Below, one piece after another: positions 32,484 through 40,413 of a DNA stretch of 64,000 nucleotides (position 1 is the first letter of the stretch; each line of letters begins with the position of its first letter). A program made the position numbers and the translations under genes. This DNA comes from Devosia sp. FJ2-5-3 (lineage in GTDB: Bacteria; Pseudomonadota; Alphaproteobacteria; Rhizobiales; Devosiaceae). Under the pieces are notes generated by a model. That model was not told the origin of the DNA. It saw nothing but the letters and a program-made list of their open reading frames with translations, and did not search any database. The stretch covers positions 372,001 to 436,000 of the forward strand of contig NZ_CP104007.1 in NCBI RefSeq assembly GCF_029201545.1. Direction: 5' to 3'.

Positions 32484-32497
32484 TAACCAACCAGTTA
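32484..32497. promoter_or_regulatory. operator-like dyad TAACCAACCAGTTA (site 4)
   Basis: A 14-bp dyad with half-sites TAACCAA and, inverted, TAACTGG. These are nearly the half-sites of site 1 before the sugar ABC operon in the other orientation. It lies 27 bp before the Gfo/Idh start and just beyond a candidate -10, so repression is the simplest reading. Confidence 0.6.
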
Positions 32498-32524
32498 CAA
32501 CATTTGCGGCCTGGGGAGGGCAAT

Positions 32525-33676
32525 ATGGCGGAACAACGGATTGGCATCATCATGCACGGGGTCACCGGGCGCATGGGGTACAATCAGCATCTGGTGCGGT
32601 CGATCCTCGCCATACGGGATCAGGGCGGCATCGCGCTCGCCAATGGCGACCGGCTGGTGGTCGACCCGATCATCGTCGGCCGGGACGCCGACAAGATCGA
32701 GCGGCTGGCCAAAAAGCACAATATTGCCCGCTGGGGCAGCGATCTCGACGCGGCGCTGGCCAATCCCGATGACACGGTGTTCTTCGATGCTGGCACAACG
32801 CTGATGCGCGCGGGGCTGCTGGAAAAGGCGCTCGCTGCCGGCAAGCATGTCTATTGCGAAAAGCCGACTTCGGATGATTTGGAAGTTGCGCTCAACCTCG
32901 CCAGGACGGCCCGCGCCTCCGGCCTCAAGCACGGCGTCGTGCAGGACAAGCTGTTCCTGCCGGGCCTGCAGAAGATCAAGATGCTGAAGGACTCGGGCTT
33001 TTTCGGCGACATCCTCTCGGTGCGCGGCGAGTTCGGCTATTGGGTTTTTGAGGGCGACTGGCAGAAGGCGCAGCGCCCGAGCTGGAATTATCGCAAGGCC
33101 GATGGCGGCGGCATCATCCTCGATATGCTGTGCCACTGGCGCTATGTGCTCGACAATCTGTTCGGCGAGGTGAAGGCGGTGTCGTGCCTCGGTGCGACGC
33201 ATATTCCCGAGCGTGTCGACGAGAATGGCAAGCGCTTCAAGGCCGATACGGATGATGCGGCCTATGCCACGTTCGAGCTTGAAGGCGGGATTGTTGCGCA
33301 GATCAATTCGAGCTGGACGACGCGCGTACGCCGCGACGACCTCGTGACTTTCCATGTCGATGGCACGCATGGCTCGGCCGTGGCGGGGCTGCACAAATGC
33401 TGGACCCAGCACCGGGTCAACACGCCAAAGCCGGTGTGGAACCCGGACCAGCCGCAGACGATGAATTTCTTCAACGATTGGGAAGAGGTTCCGGACAATT
33501 GGCCGTCCGATAACGGGTTCAAGGCGCAGTGGGAGATGTTCCTCCGCCACGTCGCCGAGGACGCGCCCTGGGAATATGGGCTTGAAGCGGGCGCCAAGGG
33601 CGTGCAGCTGGCCGAGCTCGGCCTCAAGAGCTGGGCCGAACGGCGCTGGCTCGATGTGCCGAAGCTGGAGTTTTGA
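32525..33676 (+). CDS. Gfo/Idh/MocA-family oxidoreductase
   Basis: A 383-residue oxidoreductase. The N-terminal IGIIMHGVTGRMGYNQHLVRS is an unusual Rossmann motif (GVTGRMG, reminiscent of DapB), the family lysine is in VYCEKPTSDDLEVAL, and the C-terminal half contains GGGIILDMLCHWRYVLDNLFG. GGGGAGGG lies before the ATG at 32525; an upstream in-frame start at 32504 is less likely. It is first in an operon with DUF993 and a sugar isomerase-like gene, a set recurring in rhizobia. It probably oxidises a sugar or polyol with NAD(P)+. Confidence 0.87.
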   Translation: MAEQRIGIIMHGVTGRMGYNQHLVRSILAIRDQGGIALANGDRLVVDPIIVGRDADKIERLAKKHNIARWGSDLDAALANPDDTVFFDAGTTLMRAGLLEKALAAGKHVYCEKPTSDDLEVALNLARTARASGLKHGVVQDKLFLPGLQKIKMLKDSGFFGDILSVRGEFGYWVFEGDWQKAQRPSWNYRKADGGGIILDMLCHWRYVLDNLFGEVKAVSCLGATHIPERVDENGKRFKADTDDAAYATFELEGGIVAQINSSWTTRVRRDDLVTFHVDGTHGSAVAGLHKCWTQHRVNTPKPVWNPDQPQTMNFFNDWEEVPDNWPSDNGFKAQWEMFLRHVAEDAPWEYGLEAGAKGVQLAELGLKSWAERRWLDVPKLEF

Positions 33677-33679
33677 TCC

Positions 33680-33854
33680 GCAGTCCCCCTCACCCGCCCT
33701 TCGGGCCTTCGTCTGCCGCTATCGCTCCACTGGAGCGCCAGCTTGCGCCTTGAAGTCTCCCACGAGGGGAGAGGGGGACATCGAGTATTTGACGCGCACG
33801 GTGCTTCCTTCTCCCCTTGAGGGAGAAGGTGGCGCGTAGCGCCGGATGAGGGGA
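33680..33854. repeat. GC-rich repeat region inside the operon
   Basis: Begins cccctcacccgcccttcggg and ends gccggatgagggg, so the outermost bases are inverted repeats. Inside are gcgctccagtggagcg-like and ctccccttgagggag hairpins. The right end, GAGGGGA, also supplies the Shine-Dalgarno of the DUF993 gene at 33862. There is no coding potential. Confidence 0.6.
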
Positions 33855-33861
33855 CCCTTCC

Positions 33862-35031
33862 ATGCCGACCATCAATCTGCCCAATCCGGATCGTTCGATC
33901 ACGCCCTACACATTGAGCGGCGATCCGATCCCCTTCGTCAAATTCAAGGCGCGTGATTTTTCCCGCGTCGCCTATGCGGCGGCCCATGTGGTGGCTGATC
34001 CGTTGGCCGAGCATGATCCGTGGCTGACGCCGGCGATCGACTGGGAGACGACGCTGAAATTCCGCCATCGCCTGTGGGATCTGGGGCTTGGCGTGGCCGA
34101 GGCCATGGATACCGCCCAGCGCGGCATGGGCCTCACCTGGGCCGAGGCCAAGGAGCTGATCCGCCGGTCGCAGGCGGAGGCGCGGACGCGCGACGATGCG
34201 CTGATCGCCTATGGGGCCGGCACGGATCACCTCGCGCCGGGCCCGGACGTCACAATCGACGACATTCTGCGCGCCTATGACGAGCAGGTCGATTTCGTCG
34301 AAGGCGAGGGGGGCCGGGTGATCCTGATGGCCAGCCGGGCGCTGGCGGCTGCGGCCAAATCACCCGATGATTATGCGCGGGTCTATGGCCATGTGCTGAG
34401 TAATGTGAAGCAGCCCGTGATCCTCCATTGGCTGGGCGAAATGTTCGATCCGGCGCTGCAGGGCTATTGGGGCAATATCGATCACGACGCGGCCATGGAT
34501 GTGTGCCTTGACGTCATTGCGGCCAATGCCGACAAGGTCGACGGCATCAAGATTTCCCTGCTTTCGGCGGAAAAGGAAATCGCCATGCGCCGGCGCCTGC
34601 CGGCCAATGTGAAGATGTATACGGGCGACGATTTCAACTATGCCGAGCTGATTGCGGGCGACGATCAGGGTTTTTCGCACGCGCTGCTGGGTATTTTCGA
34701 CGCCATCGCGCCGGCTGCCTCGGCGGGGCTGGCCGCGCTTGGGCGCGGGAACAATAATGAGTTTTTCGAGCTGCTCGAACCCACCGTGCCGTTGAGCCGG
34801 CATATCTTTGCCGCGCCGACCCGGTTCTACAAGACGGGGGTGGTGTTCCTCGCCTATCTCAATGGGCTGCAGGACCATTTCGCCATGATTGGCGGTCAGC
34901 AATCGACGCGTTCCGTGCAACATCTGGCCGAACTGTTCCGTCTCGCCGACAAGGCGCGGGTGCTTGCCGATCCGGAGCTGGCAACAGCGCGGATGCGCGA
35001 TGTGCTGGCGGTGCATGGGGTGAGGGCATGA
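33862..35031 (+). CDS. DUF993 / dihydrodipicolinate-synthase-like protein
   Basis: A 389-residue protein recognisable as DUF993 (start MPTINLPNPDRSITPYTLSG; FVKFKARDFSRVAYAAAHVV; KQPVILHWLGEMFDPALQGYWGN). The middle resembles DapA-like TIM-barrel aldolases (VDGIKISLLSAEKE gives a lysine at the Schiff-base position). A retro-aldol or lyase reaction on a keto-sugar acid is plausible but not shown. It lies between an NAD(P)-dependent oxidoreductase and a sugar isomerase-like protein in one operon. Confidence 0.82.
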   Translation: MPTINLPNPDRSITPYTLSGDPIPFVKFKARDFSRVAYAAAHVVADPLAEHDPWLTPAIDWETTLKFRHRLWDLGLGVAEAMDTAQRGMGLTWAEAKELIRRSQAEARTRDDALIAYGAGTDHLAPGPDVTIDDILRAYDEQVDFVEGEGGRVILMASRALAAAAKSPDDYARVYGHVLSNVKQPVILHWLGEMFDPALQGYWGNIDHDAAMDVCLDVIAANADKVDGIKISLLSAEKEIAMRRRLPANVKMYTGDDFNYAELIAGDDQGFSHALLGIFDAIAPAASAGLAALGRGNNNEFFELLEPTVPLSRHIFAAPTRFYKTGVVFLAYLNGLQDHFAMIGGQQSTRSVQHLAELFRLADKARVLADPELATARMRDVLAVHGVRA

Positions 35032-35057
35032 GCGTCACGGCCAGCCACCTCCGCGAT

Positions 35058-35135
35058 GTCATTCCCGCGAACGCGGGAACCTCCGTTTCAATTCCCCACC
35101 TTGGTAACAGGGGTTCCCGCTTTCGCGGGAATGAC
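35058..35135. repeat. inverted pair of REP-like hairpins
   Basis: Arm 1 (35058-35081) and arm 2 (35112-35135) are 24-bp inverted repeats with one mismatch, 30 bp apart. Each is itself a hairpin of the TTCCCGC...GCGGGAA type, as in BIMEs. Arm 2 is identical to 6043-6066. It separates DUF993 from the isomerase-like gene. Confidence 0.78.
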
Positions 35136-35173
35136 GCGGTGGGAGGAAATGAACTGATGGGGGGAGACAAAAT

Positions 35174-35998
35174 ATGAGCGAGCGCAAAATTTCCCTCAAT
35201 CTGGCGACGACGCGCCAGCAATGGGGTTTTGCCGAGGCGGTGGATGGGTGCCTGCGCGCCGGGATCACCGCCATTTCGCCCTGGCGCGACCAGATTGCCG
35301 CCATCGGGCTCGACGAGGCGGCGCGGATCGTGCGCGAAAACAAGCTGCAGGTGACCGGTGTCTGCCGCGGCGGCATGTTCCCCGCCGAGACGGCCGAGGG
35401 ACGCCAAAAGCAGATCGACGACAATCTGCGGGCCATCGATGAGGCGGCGGCGCTCAATGCCGATTGCCTTGTGCTGGTCGTGGGTGGGCTACCGGGATCT
35501 TCGAAGGATTTGCCCGGCGCCAGGCAGATGGTGACCGATGGCATTGCCGCCATGCTGCCGCATGCCAAGGCGTCAGGGGTGAAAATCGCCATCGAGCCGC
35601 TGCATCCGATGTATGCGGCGGATCGGGCCTGCGTGAACACGATCGATCAGGCGCTCGATATCTGCGAGATGCTGGGCGAGACGGTGGGCGTTGCCATCGA
35701 CGTCTATCATGTGTGGTGGGACCCGAATTTGGCGCAGGCGATTGCGAGGGCCGGGCGGATGAAGCGGATTTTTGCGCACCATATCTGCGACTGGCTGGTG
35801 CCGACCAAAGATATGCTGCTCGATCGCGGCATGATGGGCGATGGGGTCATCGATTTGCCGGCGATCCGCAAGATGATCGAGGATGCGGGCTTTTACGGGC
35901 CGCAGGAAGTGGAGATCTTCAGCCAGGACAATTGGTGGAAGCGGTCGGGCGATGAGGTGCTGGCGGTGATCAAGGACCGTGTCGCGACGGTCTGCTGA
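35174..35998 (+). CDS. sugar phosphate isomerase/epimerase-family (xylose isomerase-like TIM barrel) protein
   Basis: A 274-residue AP-endonuclease-2/xylose-isomerase-like TIM barrel. Likely metal ligands are Glu in KIAIEPLHPM, Asp-x-x-His in VAIDVYHVWWD, His in IFAHHICDW and Glu in QEVEIFSQD. Members isomerise or epimerise ketoses, inosose and similar compounds, or act as keto-glycoside lyases. GGGGGAG precedes the ATG. It is last in the Gfo/Idh-DUF993 operon, followed by a strong terminator. Confidence 0.87.
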   Translation: MSERKISLNLATTRQQWGFAEAVDGCLRAGITAISPWRDQIAAIGLDEAARIVRENKLQVTGVCRGGMFPAETAEGRQKQIDDNLRAIDEAAALNADCLVLVVGGLPGSSKDLPGARQMVTDGIAAMLPHAKASGVKIAIEPLHPMYAADRACVNTIDQALDICEMLGETVGVAIDVYHVWWDPNLAQAIARAGRMKRIFAHHICDWLVPTKDMLLDRGMMGDGVIDLPAIRKMIEDAGFYGPQEVEIFSQDNWWKRSGDEVLAVIKDRVATVC

Positions 35999-36008
35999 GG
36001 CCAGATAA

Positions 36009-36044
36009 GAAAAAACCCCGGGTCCTGCCCGGGGTTCTTTTTTT
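36009..36044. terminator. intrinsic terminator of the Gfo/Idh-DUF993-isomerase operon
   Basis: CCCCGGG-TCCTG-CCCGGGG followed by TTCTTTTTTT, 18 nt after the stop. An A-run on the other side (AAGAAAAAA) would let it also terminate minus-strand transcripts from the DUF2147 gene. Confidence 0.9.
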
Positions 36045-36046
36045 GG

Positions 36047-36152
36047 TAGAGCATTTCACCGCGTCGTTGAAGCGATGAAGTCACTCTAATTCCTTGTTCT
36101 GTCGCGTTTCCGAACCGGAAAAGTGGTGTCCACTTTTCCTGGAAACGCTCTA
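36047..36152. repeat. 106-bp palindromic (MITE-like) repeat
   Basis: The ends are inverted repeats (TAGAGCATTTC at the left; TAGAGCGTTTCC read from the right). An inner hairpin GGAAAAGTGG-TGT-CCACTTTTCC is nested between GTTTCC and GGAAAC. I recall similar elements (GAGCATTTCACCGCG...) scattered in Rhizobiales genomes. Its right end carries the stop codon of the DUF2147 gene. Confidence 0.75.
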
Positions 36153-36578
36153 GACGCGGTTATAGGCCAGCGTCTGGCAAAGGATGCCGACGCGGCAACC
36201 CTCGATTTCGATCGTATCAGGGCCCGTCTGGGTGATGGTGGCATCGGCGCTGAGCCCGCCTGCCGCAATCGCACCCTTCCACTGGTTGGGCGCGCTCTGG
36301 GCGGCCTGCATGATCTGGGTGCCGACAAAGGCGAGGTTTTCTTCGGTCGCAGAATCACCCATGAGGACATCGAGCACGCCGCAAAGATCGGTGCCGCTCT
36401 CGCCGCAGAGGCTGAATGTGAATGTGGTGCCGTATTCGTCGACGAAGGTGCCGGCGGGATTAGGTGCCGCCTGCTCGGCGCCCGGTGCTGCTTCCGTAAC
36501 GGCTTCCTGGGCCATGACCGGGGCCACAAGACCTGCACAGAGGGCCCCGATGGCAAAGAGATAATTCGTATTTCGCAT
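36150..36578 (-). CDS. DUF2147-like secreted protein
   Basis: A 142-residue exported protein. A signal peptide covers about residues 1-23 (VMA-QE). After a short Ala/Pro/Glu-rich linker, the mature domain has the DUF2147-type pattern: AGTFVDEYGTTFTFSLCGESGTDLCGVL, NQWKGAI, and closing cysteines in EGCRVGILCQTLAYNRV. Four cysteines suggest disulfides. Function unknown. Its last codon is within the end of the 36047-36152 repeat, so the repeat may have replaced the original C-terminus. Confidence 0.72.
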   Translation of the reverse strand: MRNTNYLFAIGALCAGLVAPVMAQEAVTEAAPGAEQAAPNPAGTFVDEYGTTFTFSLCGESGTDLCGVLDVLMGDSATEENLAFVGTQIMQAAQSAPNQWKGAIAAGGLSADATITQTGPDTIEIEGCRVGILCQTLAYNRV

Positions 36579-36733
36579 GGTTTCTCCACGCGACGACGCC
36601 CGCCCAACGCAGTCGCTTTTTCATTGTTGACGGAGAGGTAACGGGCCGACGCGGCCACGGTTGCACCCAATCGACATTGTGAGCGTCGAGCGGGCTTCAC
36701 CGTTTCGTGGAATGGGAAAGTTGGTCAACGGGC

Positions 36734-36759
36734 CTTGTCCGGCCGTAATGCCGGACAAG
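36734..36759 (-). terminator. hairpin after the RNA methyltransferase gene
   Basis: CTTGTCCGGC and GCCGGACAAG form a perfect 10-bp stem with a 6-nt loop, about 30 nt past the stop on the minus strand. There is no T run, so it is a possible rather than classical terminator. The remaining gap (36579-36789) shows no gene. Confidence 0.5.
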
Positions 36760-36789
36760 AGGGCGCATTTTGGCGACTGGAGAAGGGTT

Positions 36790-37983
36790 TTAGCGCTCGA
36801 AGGTCGCGGCCACTTCGATATGGGTCGAGAAGGCGAATTGATCGACGGCGACGAGGTCGCGCATGGCAAAACCGGCCTTGACCAATATGGCGGCGTCGCG
36901 GGCAAAGCTGGCGGGGTCGCAGGCGATCATCACCACCTTCCGGACCTTGGAGAGAGCAATCTCCCTGACCTGGGCCAGGGCGCCGGCGCGGGGTGGGTCG
37001 AGCACGACGACGTCGAAATTGAACTCGAACTGGGTCATCGGATCGCGGAACAAATCGCGCGCCCTGCTGGTGATGGCCTTGAGGCCCTTGGCGTGGCGGG
37101 CCGCCTTGTCCATCGCCTGGAGGGCCGCCTTGTCGCTGTCGACGGCAAAGACCGGGCTCTTTTCCGCGAGGCGCAGGGCAAAGGGCCCCATGCCGCAGAA
37201 GAGGTCGGCCACCAGCTTGGCCTTGCCAACAGCCGTGACGACATAATCGGCCAGCGCCGCTTCGGCTTGGGCGGTCGCCTGCAGGAAGCTGCCGATGGGG
37301 ATTTCCACCTGGGCGCGCCCCATGGTGATATTGGGCGTCTGGCGCTGGAACATCATCTGGCCGTCGAAGGAGAGGCGCGTGACGGGCAGTCTTGCCGCCA
37401 GGGCGATGAGCTTTTCGCCCTTGATGCCTTTCCTGGCATTGCGCACCGCTACGTCGATGCCGGCATCGCTGGCGGTGAAGCTGACATCGCAGTCCCCGAT
37501 TGCCCCGCCAATGGCGCGGGCGATGTCGGGCGCCCGGGCGAGCGCGGGCACGAGAATGGGGCAGGCTTCGATGTCGAGAAGGTCATGGCTGCGCAGGCGC
37601 ATATAGCCGGCCGCATCCTTGCGGGCATGGAGCGTGGCGCGCCGCCGTCCGGCGCCCGCTGCATCGATGAAGCGGCTGACGCTGGCGTCGAGACCCGCCT
37701 GGCGCAGCGGGTTTTCGACGAGGCCGATCGTGAAGGCACGGTAGAGCTCAGGGCCGAGATGCTGGATCTGGCAGCCGCCACAGGCGCCAAAATAGGGGCA
37801 AAAAGGCTCCACCCGCTCTGGCGAAGGCTCGACTATGTCGATCAGCGTGCCGCGCTCGCCCTCGGCCGAGATCACGACGGTTTCGCCCGGCAGGGCCAGG
37901 GGCACGAAAACGCGCTTGTCCTCGATAAGGGCGATGCCCTCGCCCTTATGGCCGAGGCTCGAAATCGTAATGGTGTGGGTCAT
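36790..37983 (-). CDS. class I SAM-dependent RNA methyltransferase (RlmD/RumA-TrmA family)
   Basis: A 397-residue enzyme that methylates C5 of a uridine in rRNA or tRNA. Order: an N-terminal TRAM domain (about residues 1-55), an iron-sulfur motif with Cys62, Cys68 and Cys71 (FCPYFGACGGCQ) plus a later Cys in DIEACPIL, then the SAM-binding domain with LVADLFCGMGPFALRLA, VVLDPPRAGALAQV and the catalytic-cysteine motif VMIACDPASFARD. Both the cluster and the nucleophile are intact. Which uridine is modified cannot be told. Confidence 0.92.
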   Translation of the reverse strand: MTHTITISSLGHKGEGIALIEDKRVFVPLALPGETVVISAEGERGTLIDIVEPSPERVEPFCPYFGACGGCQIQHLGPELYRAFTIGLVENPLRQAGLDASVSRFIDAAGAGRRRATLHARKDAAGYMRLRSHDLLDIEACPILVPALARAPDIARAIGGAIGDCDVSFTASDAGIDVAVRNARKGIKGEKLIALAARLPVTRLSFDGQMMFQRQTPNITMGRAQVEIPIGSFLQATAQAEAALADYVVTAVGKAKLVADLFCGMGPFALRLAEKSPVFAVDSDKAALQAMDKAARHAKGLKAITSRARDLFRDPMTQFEFNFDVVVLDPPRAGALAQVREIALSKVRKVVMIACDPASFARDAAILVKAGFAMRDLVAVDQFAFSTHIEVAATFER

Positions 37984-38070
37984 GAGGGTCCGGGGCTTGC
38001 TGTCCCGGACTTAGTCCATCGCTCTGCCAAGTGCAAAGCGGTTTTCGCCGCAGGCGAGAGGAGCGCGGGC

Positions 38071-39048
38071 TCAGGCGACCACTTTGTCGCGATCGAACTG
38101 CCCGTGCTTGCGGAAGCGCCACATATAGCTGGGCAGGATGGTGTCCATGCTGGTCGGGGTGATGCCGAAGGCCGCAAGGGTCCGATTTTCGCTGATGGCC
38201 GCCTCGGACACGACATTGTCCTTGCCCAGAAGCGCGACCTGGTCGCTGGTGATCAGCGGCTTGAAGGGCAGGAAGGACAGGATCGAGGCAAACATGCCGG
38301 CAATGCCGTTGGACAACGGCAGCAGGGGCCGCTTGCGGCCGGCCTCACGCAGGATGCGCTCGAGCAATTGCTGGTGGGTTTCCACCTCCGGGCCGCCAAG
38401 CTCGTAGACACGGCCGGTCTGGACCGTGCCGTCGAGCGCCTTGACGATCGCCTCGGCCACGTCGCCGACATAGACCGGCTGGAAGCGCGAAGTGCCTGAG
38501 ATCAGCGGCATGATTGGGAACATGCGCGCCAGCGTGCCCATGAGATTGAAGAAGCCGTCGCCCTGGCCGAAAATCAGCGACGGACGAAGGATGATCGCCT
38601 CAGGGAAGGCCGCAAGGACGGCGTTTTCGCCCTCAAGCTTGGTCCTGGCATAGGCGCTGACCTTGGCTGCGGTGTCGGCGCCGAGGGCGGACATATGCAC
38701 CAGCGACTTGACGCCGGCAGCCTTGGCGGCGCGCGCCACGGTGGCGGCGCCTTCGGTGTTGACGGAAGCGAATTTCTGCTTGCCCGATTCAATGCCGAGG
38801 CCAACCAGATTGACCACCATATCGGCGCCGGCGACGGCGCGCTCGACCGAGGCGGCATTGCGCAGATTGGCCTGGATGGGGACGATCTGCCCGACCGTGC
38901 CGAGCATCGTGGCCGGACCGGCCAGATCAGGACGGCGGACCGCGACGCGAATGCGATATCCCCTGGCCGCCAGCAATTGCACCACACTCGTGCCGACGAA
39001 CCCCGAACCGCCGAACACGGTGACGAGCTTGGGGGAAAAGCGATCCAT
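38071..39048 (-). CDS. complex I NDUFA9-like NAD-dependent epimerase/dehydratase protein
   Basis: A 325-residue atypical SDR with N-terminal VTVFGGSGFVGTSVVQLL (GGxGFxG NAD(P) motif), ADMVVNLVGLGIESG and SAYARTKLEGE (Tyr-x3-Lys), matching the alphaproteobacterial NDUFA9 subfamily. In mitochondria and alphaproteobacteria this is an accessory subunit of NADH:quinone oxidoreductase. The ATG at 39048 follows CGGAG; the ORF extends to 39192 without support. It stands alone. Confidence 0.88.
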   Translation of the reverse strand: MDRFSPKLVTVFGGSGFVGTSVVQLLAARGYRIRVAVRRPDLAGPATMLGTVGQIVPIQANLRNAASVERAVAGADMVVNLVGLGIESGKQKFASVNTEGAATVARAAKAAGVKSLVHMSALGADTAAKVSAYARTKLEGENAVLAAFPEAIILRPSLIFGQGDGFFNLMGTLARMFPIMPLISGTSRFQPVYVGDVAEAIVKALDGTVQTGRVYELGGPEVETHQQLLERILREAGRKRPLLPLSNGIAGMFASILSFLPFKPLITSDQVALLGKDNVVSEAAISENRTLAAFGITPTSMDTILPSYMWRFRKHGQFDRDKVVA

Positions 39049-39212
39049 GACGAACTCCGAGAGGGGCGAGGCTGGCTTTGCGTTTGGCTCCGCTTCTAGC
39101 GCAGGGGGGCGGGCCGTGTCGAGTGCCGGCGGCCCGGCAATGCTGCGGGGTGACGCTTGACTCTGAAGGGTAGTTGTTCTTCTTTTGTTCAATCTATCGT
39201 GGAGGATATGAC

Positions 39213-39575
39213 ATGACAGAAGCAGCCGATTATGAGGGACAGTGCCATTGCGGCGCCGTTCGCTACACGGTTCACACCGATCTCTCAGGACTGGCCGACT
39301 GCAATTGTTCGCGCTGCCGACGGCTCGGCTGGGTGATGAAATCGGTCGAGGAGAGCGCGTTCACGCTGCACTCGGGCGAGGAGGCGCTGGTGCGCTACGG
39401 GTTCAACACCGACAAGATCGACCATCTCTTCTGCCGCAATTGCGGCATCGAATCGTTTGCGCGCGGCTCGGACGGGAGCGGGAAAACCCTTTACATGGTC
39501 AATGTTAACTGTCTCGAGCCGCCCGTAGCTGTGGATCGCAGCGCGATTAAACACTGGGATGGGGCAAACTTCTAA
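39213..39575 (+). CDS. GFA-family (CENP-V/GFA domain) protein
   Basis: A 120-residue zinc protein. Cysteine pairs CHCG (about residues 11-14), CNCSRC (about 31-36) and CRNCG (about 73-77) build the two zinc sites of the Gfa fold. The family was named for glutathione-dependent formaldehyde activation, a role now doubted for many members. GGAGG precedes the ATG. It is monocistronic, next to tRNA-Leu. A second family member lies at 61602-61976. Confidence 0.9.
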   Translation: MTEAADYEGQCHCGAVRYTVHTDLSGLADCNCSRCRRLGWVMKSVEESAFTLHSGEEALVRYGFNTDKIDHLFCRNCGIESFARGSDGSGKTLYMVNVNCLEPPVAVDRSAIKHWDGANF

Positions 39576-39632
39576 AATCGTTCGCTAGCCCCGTTGACAT
39601 TGATCGGGGAGCCCCCTAGTTACACACCCGTC

Positions 39633-39717
39633 GCCCAGATGGCGGAATTGGTAGACGCGCACGGTTCAGGTCCGTGTACCGCAAGGTGTGAAGGTTCGAG
39701 TCCTTTTCTGGGCACCA
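39633..39717 (+). tRNA. tRNA-Leu (CAG anticodon)
   Basis: Cloverleaf by eye: acceptor GCCCAGA/TCTGGGC with encoded ACCA, D arm GCGGAATTGGTAGACGC, anticodon stem-loop CACGG-TTCAGGT-CCGTG giving anticodon CAG (reads CUG), the long variable arm of class II tRNAs (TACCGCAAGGTGTG), and T arm AAGG-TTCGAGT-CCTT. No integrase or duplicated 3' end is nearby. Confidence 0.95.
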
Positions 39718-39724
39718 ATTTCTC

Positions 39725-39770
39725 GCAAAAGCCGCGCTCCTCATTCGAGGCAGCGCGGCTTTTGCGTTTC
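39725..39770. terminator. terminator of tRNA-Leu, shared with the convergent IMPACT gene
   Basis: GCAAAAGCCGCGCT and its perfect complement AGCGCGGCTTTTGC form a 14-bp stem around a 13-nt loop, followed by GTTTC. A/T-rich ends on both sides allow bidirectional use. Confidence 0.8.
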
Positions 39771-39776
39771 TGGGCC

Positions 39777-40373
39777 TCAGTCAGGAAACTTGAGGCAGGC
39801 CCGGCCGCTGGTGAGGTCGGTGACGAGGCGAGCGGCACTCTCCAGATCAGCCTTCGGGATTGCCAGGGACAGCGTTGCGCCGCGGTCGTGAAAGGCTGGC
39901 GCGCCGATCTGGACGCCGGCAAGTGCCGCGAGGCGGGACTGCACGAGGGCGAGGTCGGCGAAGGAGCAATCGACCAGCCCGGCAATGGTTTCGATGAGCG
40001 GCACCGTCTCGGCGCCCCGCAGGCAGATGGCCGCGGTGCCGCCATAGGCGCGCATGAGCCCGCCGCTGCCCAGCAAGATGCCCCCGAACCAGCGCGAGAC
40101 GACGATGGCGACGCGGTCGATGCCTTGGCCCTCGATGGCCTGGAGGATGGGTTTTCCGGCCGTGCCGCCGGGTTCGCCATCATCGTTGAAGCGATAGTTC
40201 TGCCCCAGCCGCCAGGCCCAGCAATTGTGGCCGGCGGTGGCGTCCGAATGGGCGAGGATAAAGGCTTTCGCCTCGGCCTCATCGCCGACGGGGCCGGCAT
40301 GGGCGACAAAGCGGCTCTTCTTGATCTCCTGCCTTGCCTCGGCTGGCGCAAGGAGTGTGCTCAGATTGCTCAT
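39777..40373 (-). CDS. IMPACT/YigZ-family protein
   Basis: A 198-residue protein of the YigZ/IMPACT family. The N-terminal UPF0029 domain shows KKSRFVAHAGPV, HNCWAWRLGQNYRFNDDGEPGGTAGKPIL and VIVSRWFGG-like VAIVVSRWFGGILLGSGGLMRAYG. The C-terminal DUF1949-like half is shorter. Bacterial function is not settled; ribosome or peptidase-related roles have been proposed. It converges on tRNA-Leu. Confidence 0.92.
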   Translation of the reverse strand: MSNLSTLLAPAEARQEIKKSRFVAHAGPVGDEAEAKAFILAHSDATAGHNCWAWRLGQNYRFNDDGEPGGTAGKPILQAIEGQGIDRVAIVVSRWFGGILLGSGGLMRAYGGTAAICLRGAETVPLIETIAGLVDCSFADLALVQSRLAALAGVQIGAPAFHDRGATLSLAIPKADLESAARLVTDLTSGRACLKFPD

Positions 40374-40413
40374 AGGCGCTCTTTAGCACGGGCCGCGCGG
40401 CGCTGGCGTCGGT

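Noticed and set aside
36150..36578. DUF2147-like gene as a pseudogene truncated by the repeat
   Set aside because: The frame is intact with a signal peptide and closing cysteine pair, and the length suits the family, so it is kept as a gene.
39633..39717. tRNA-Leu as an integration site for a genomic island
   Set aside because: No integrase gene and no second copy of the tRNA 3' end was seen in the window, and neighbours on both sides look like core genes.
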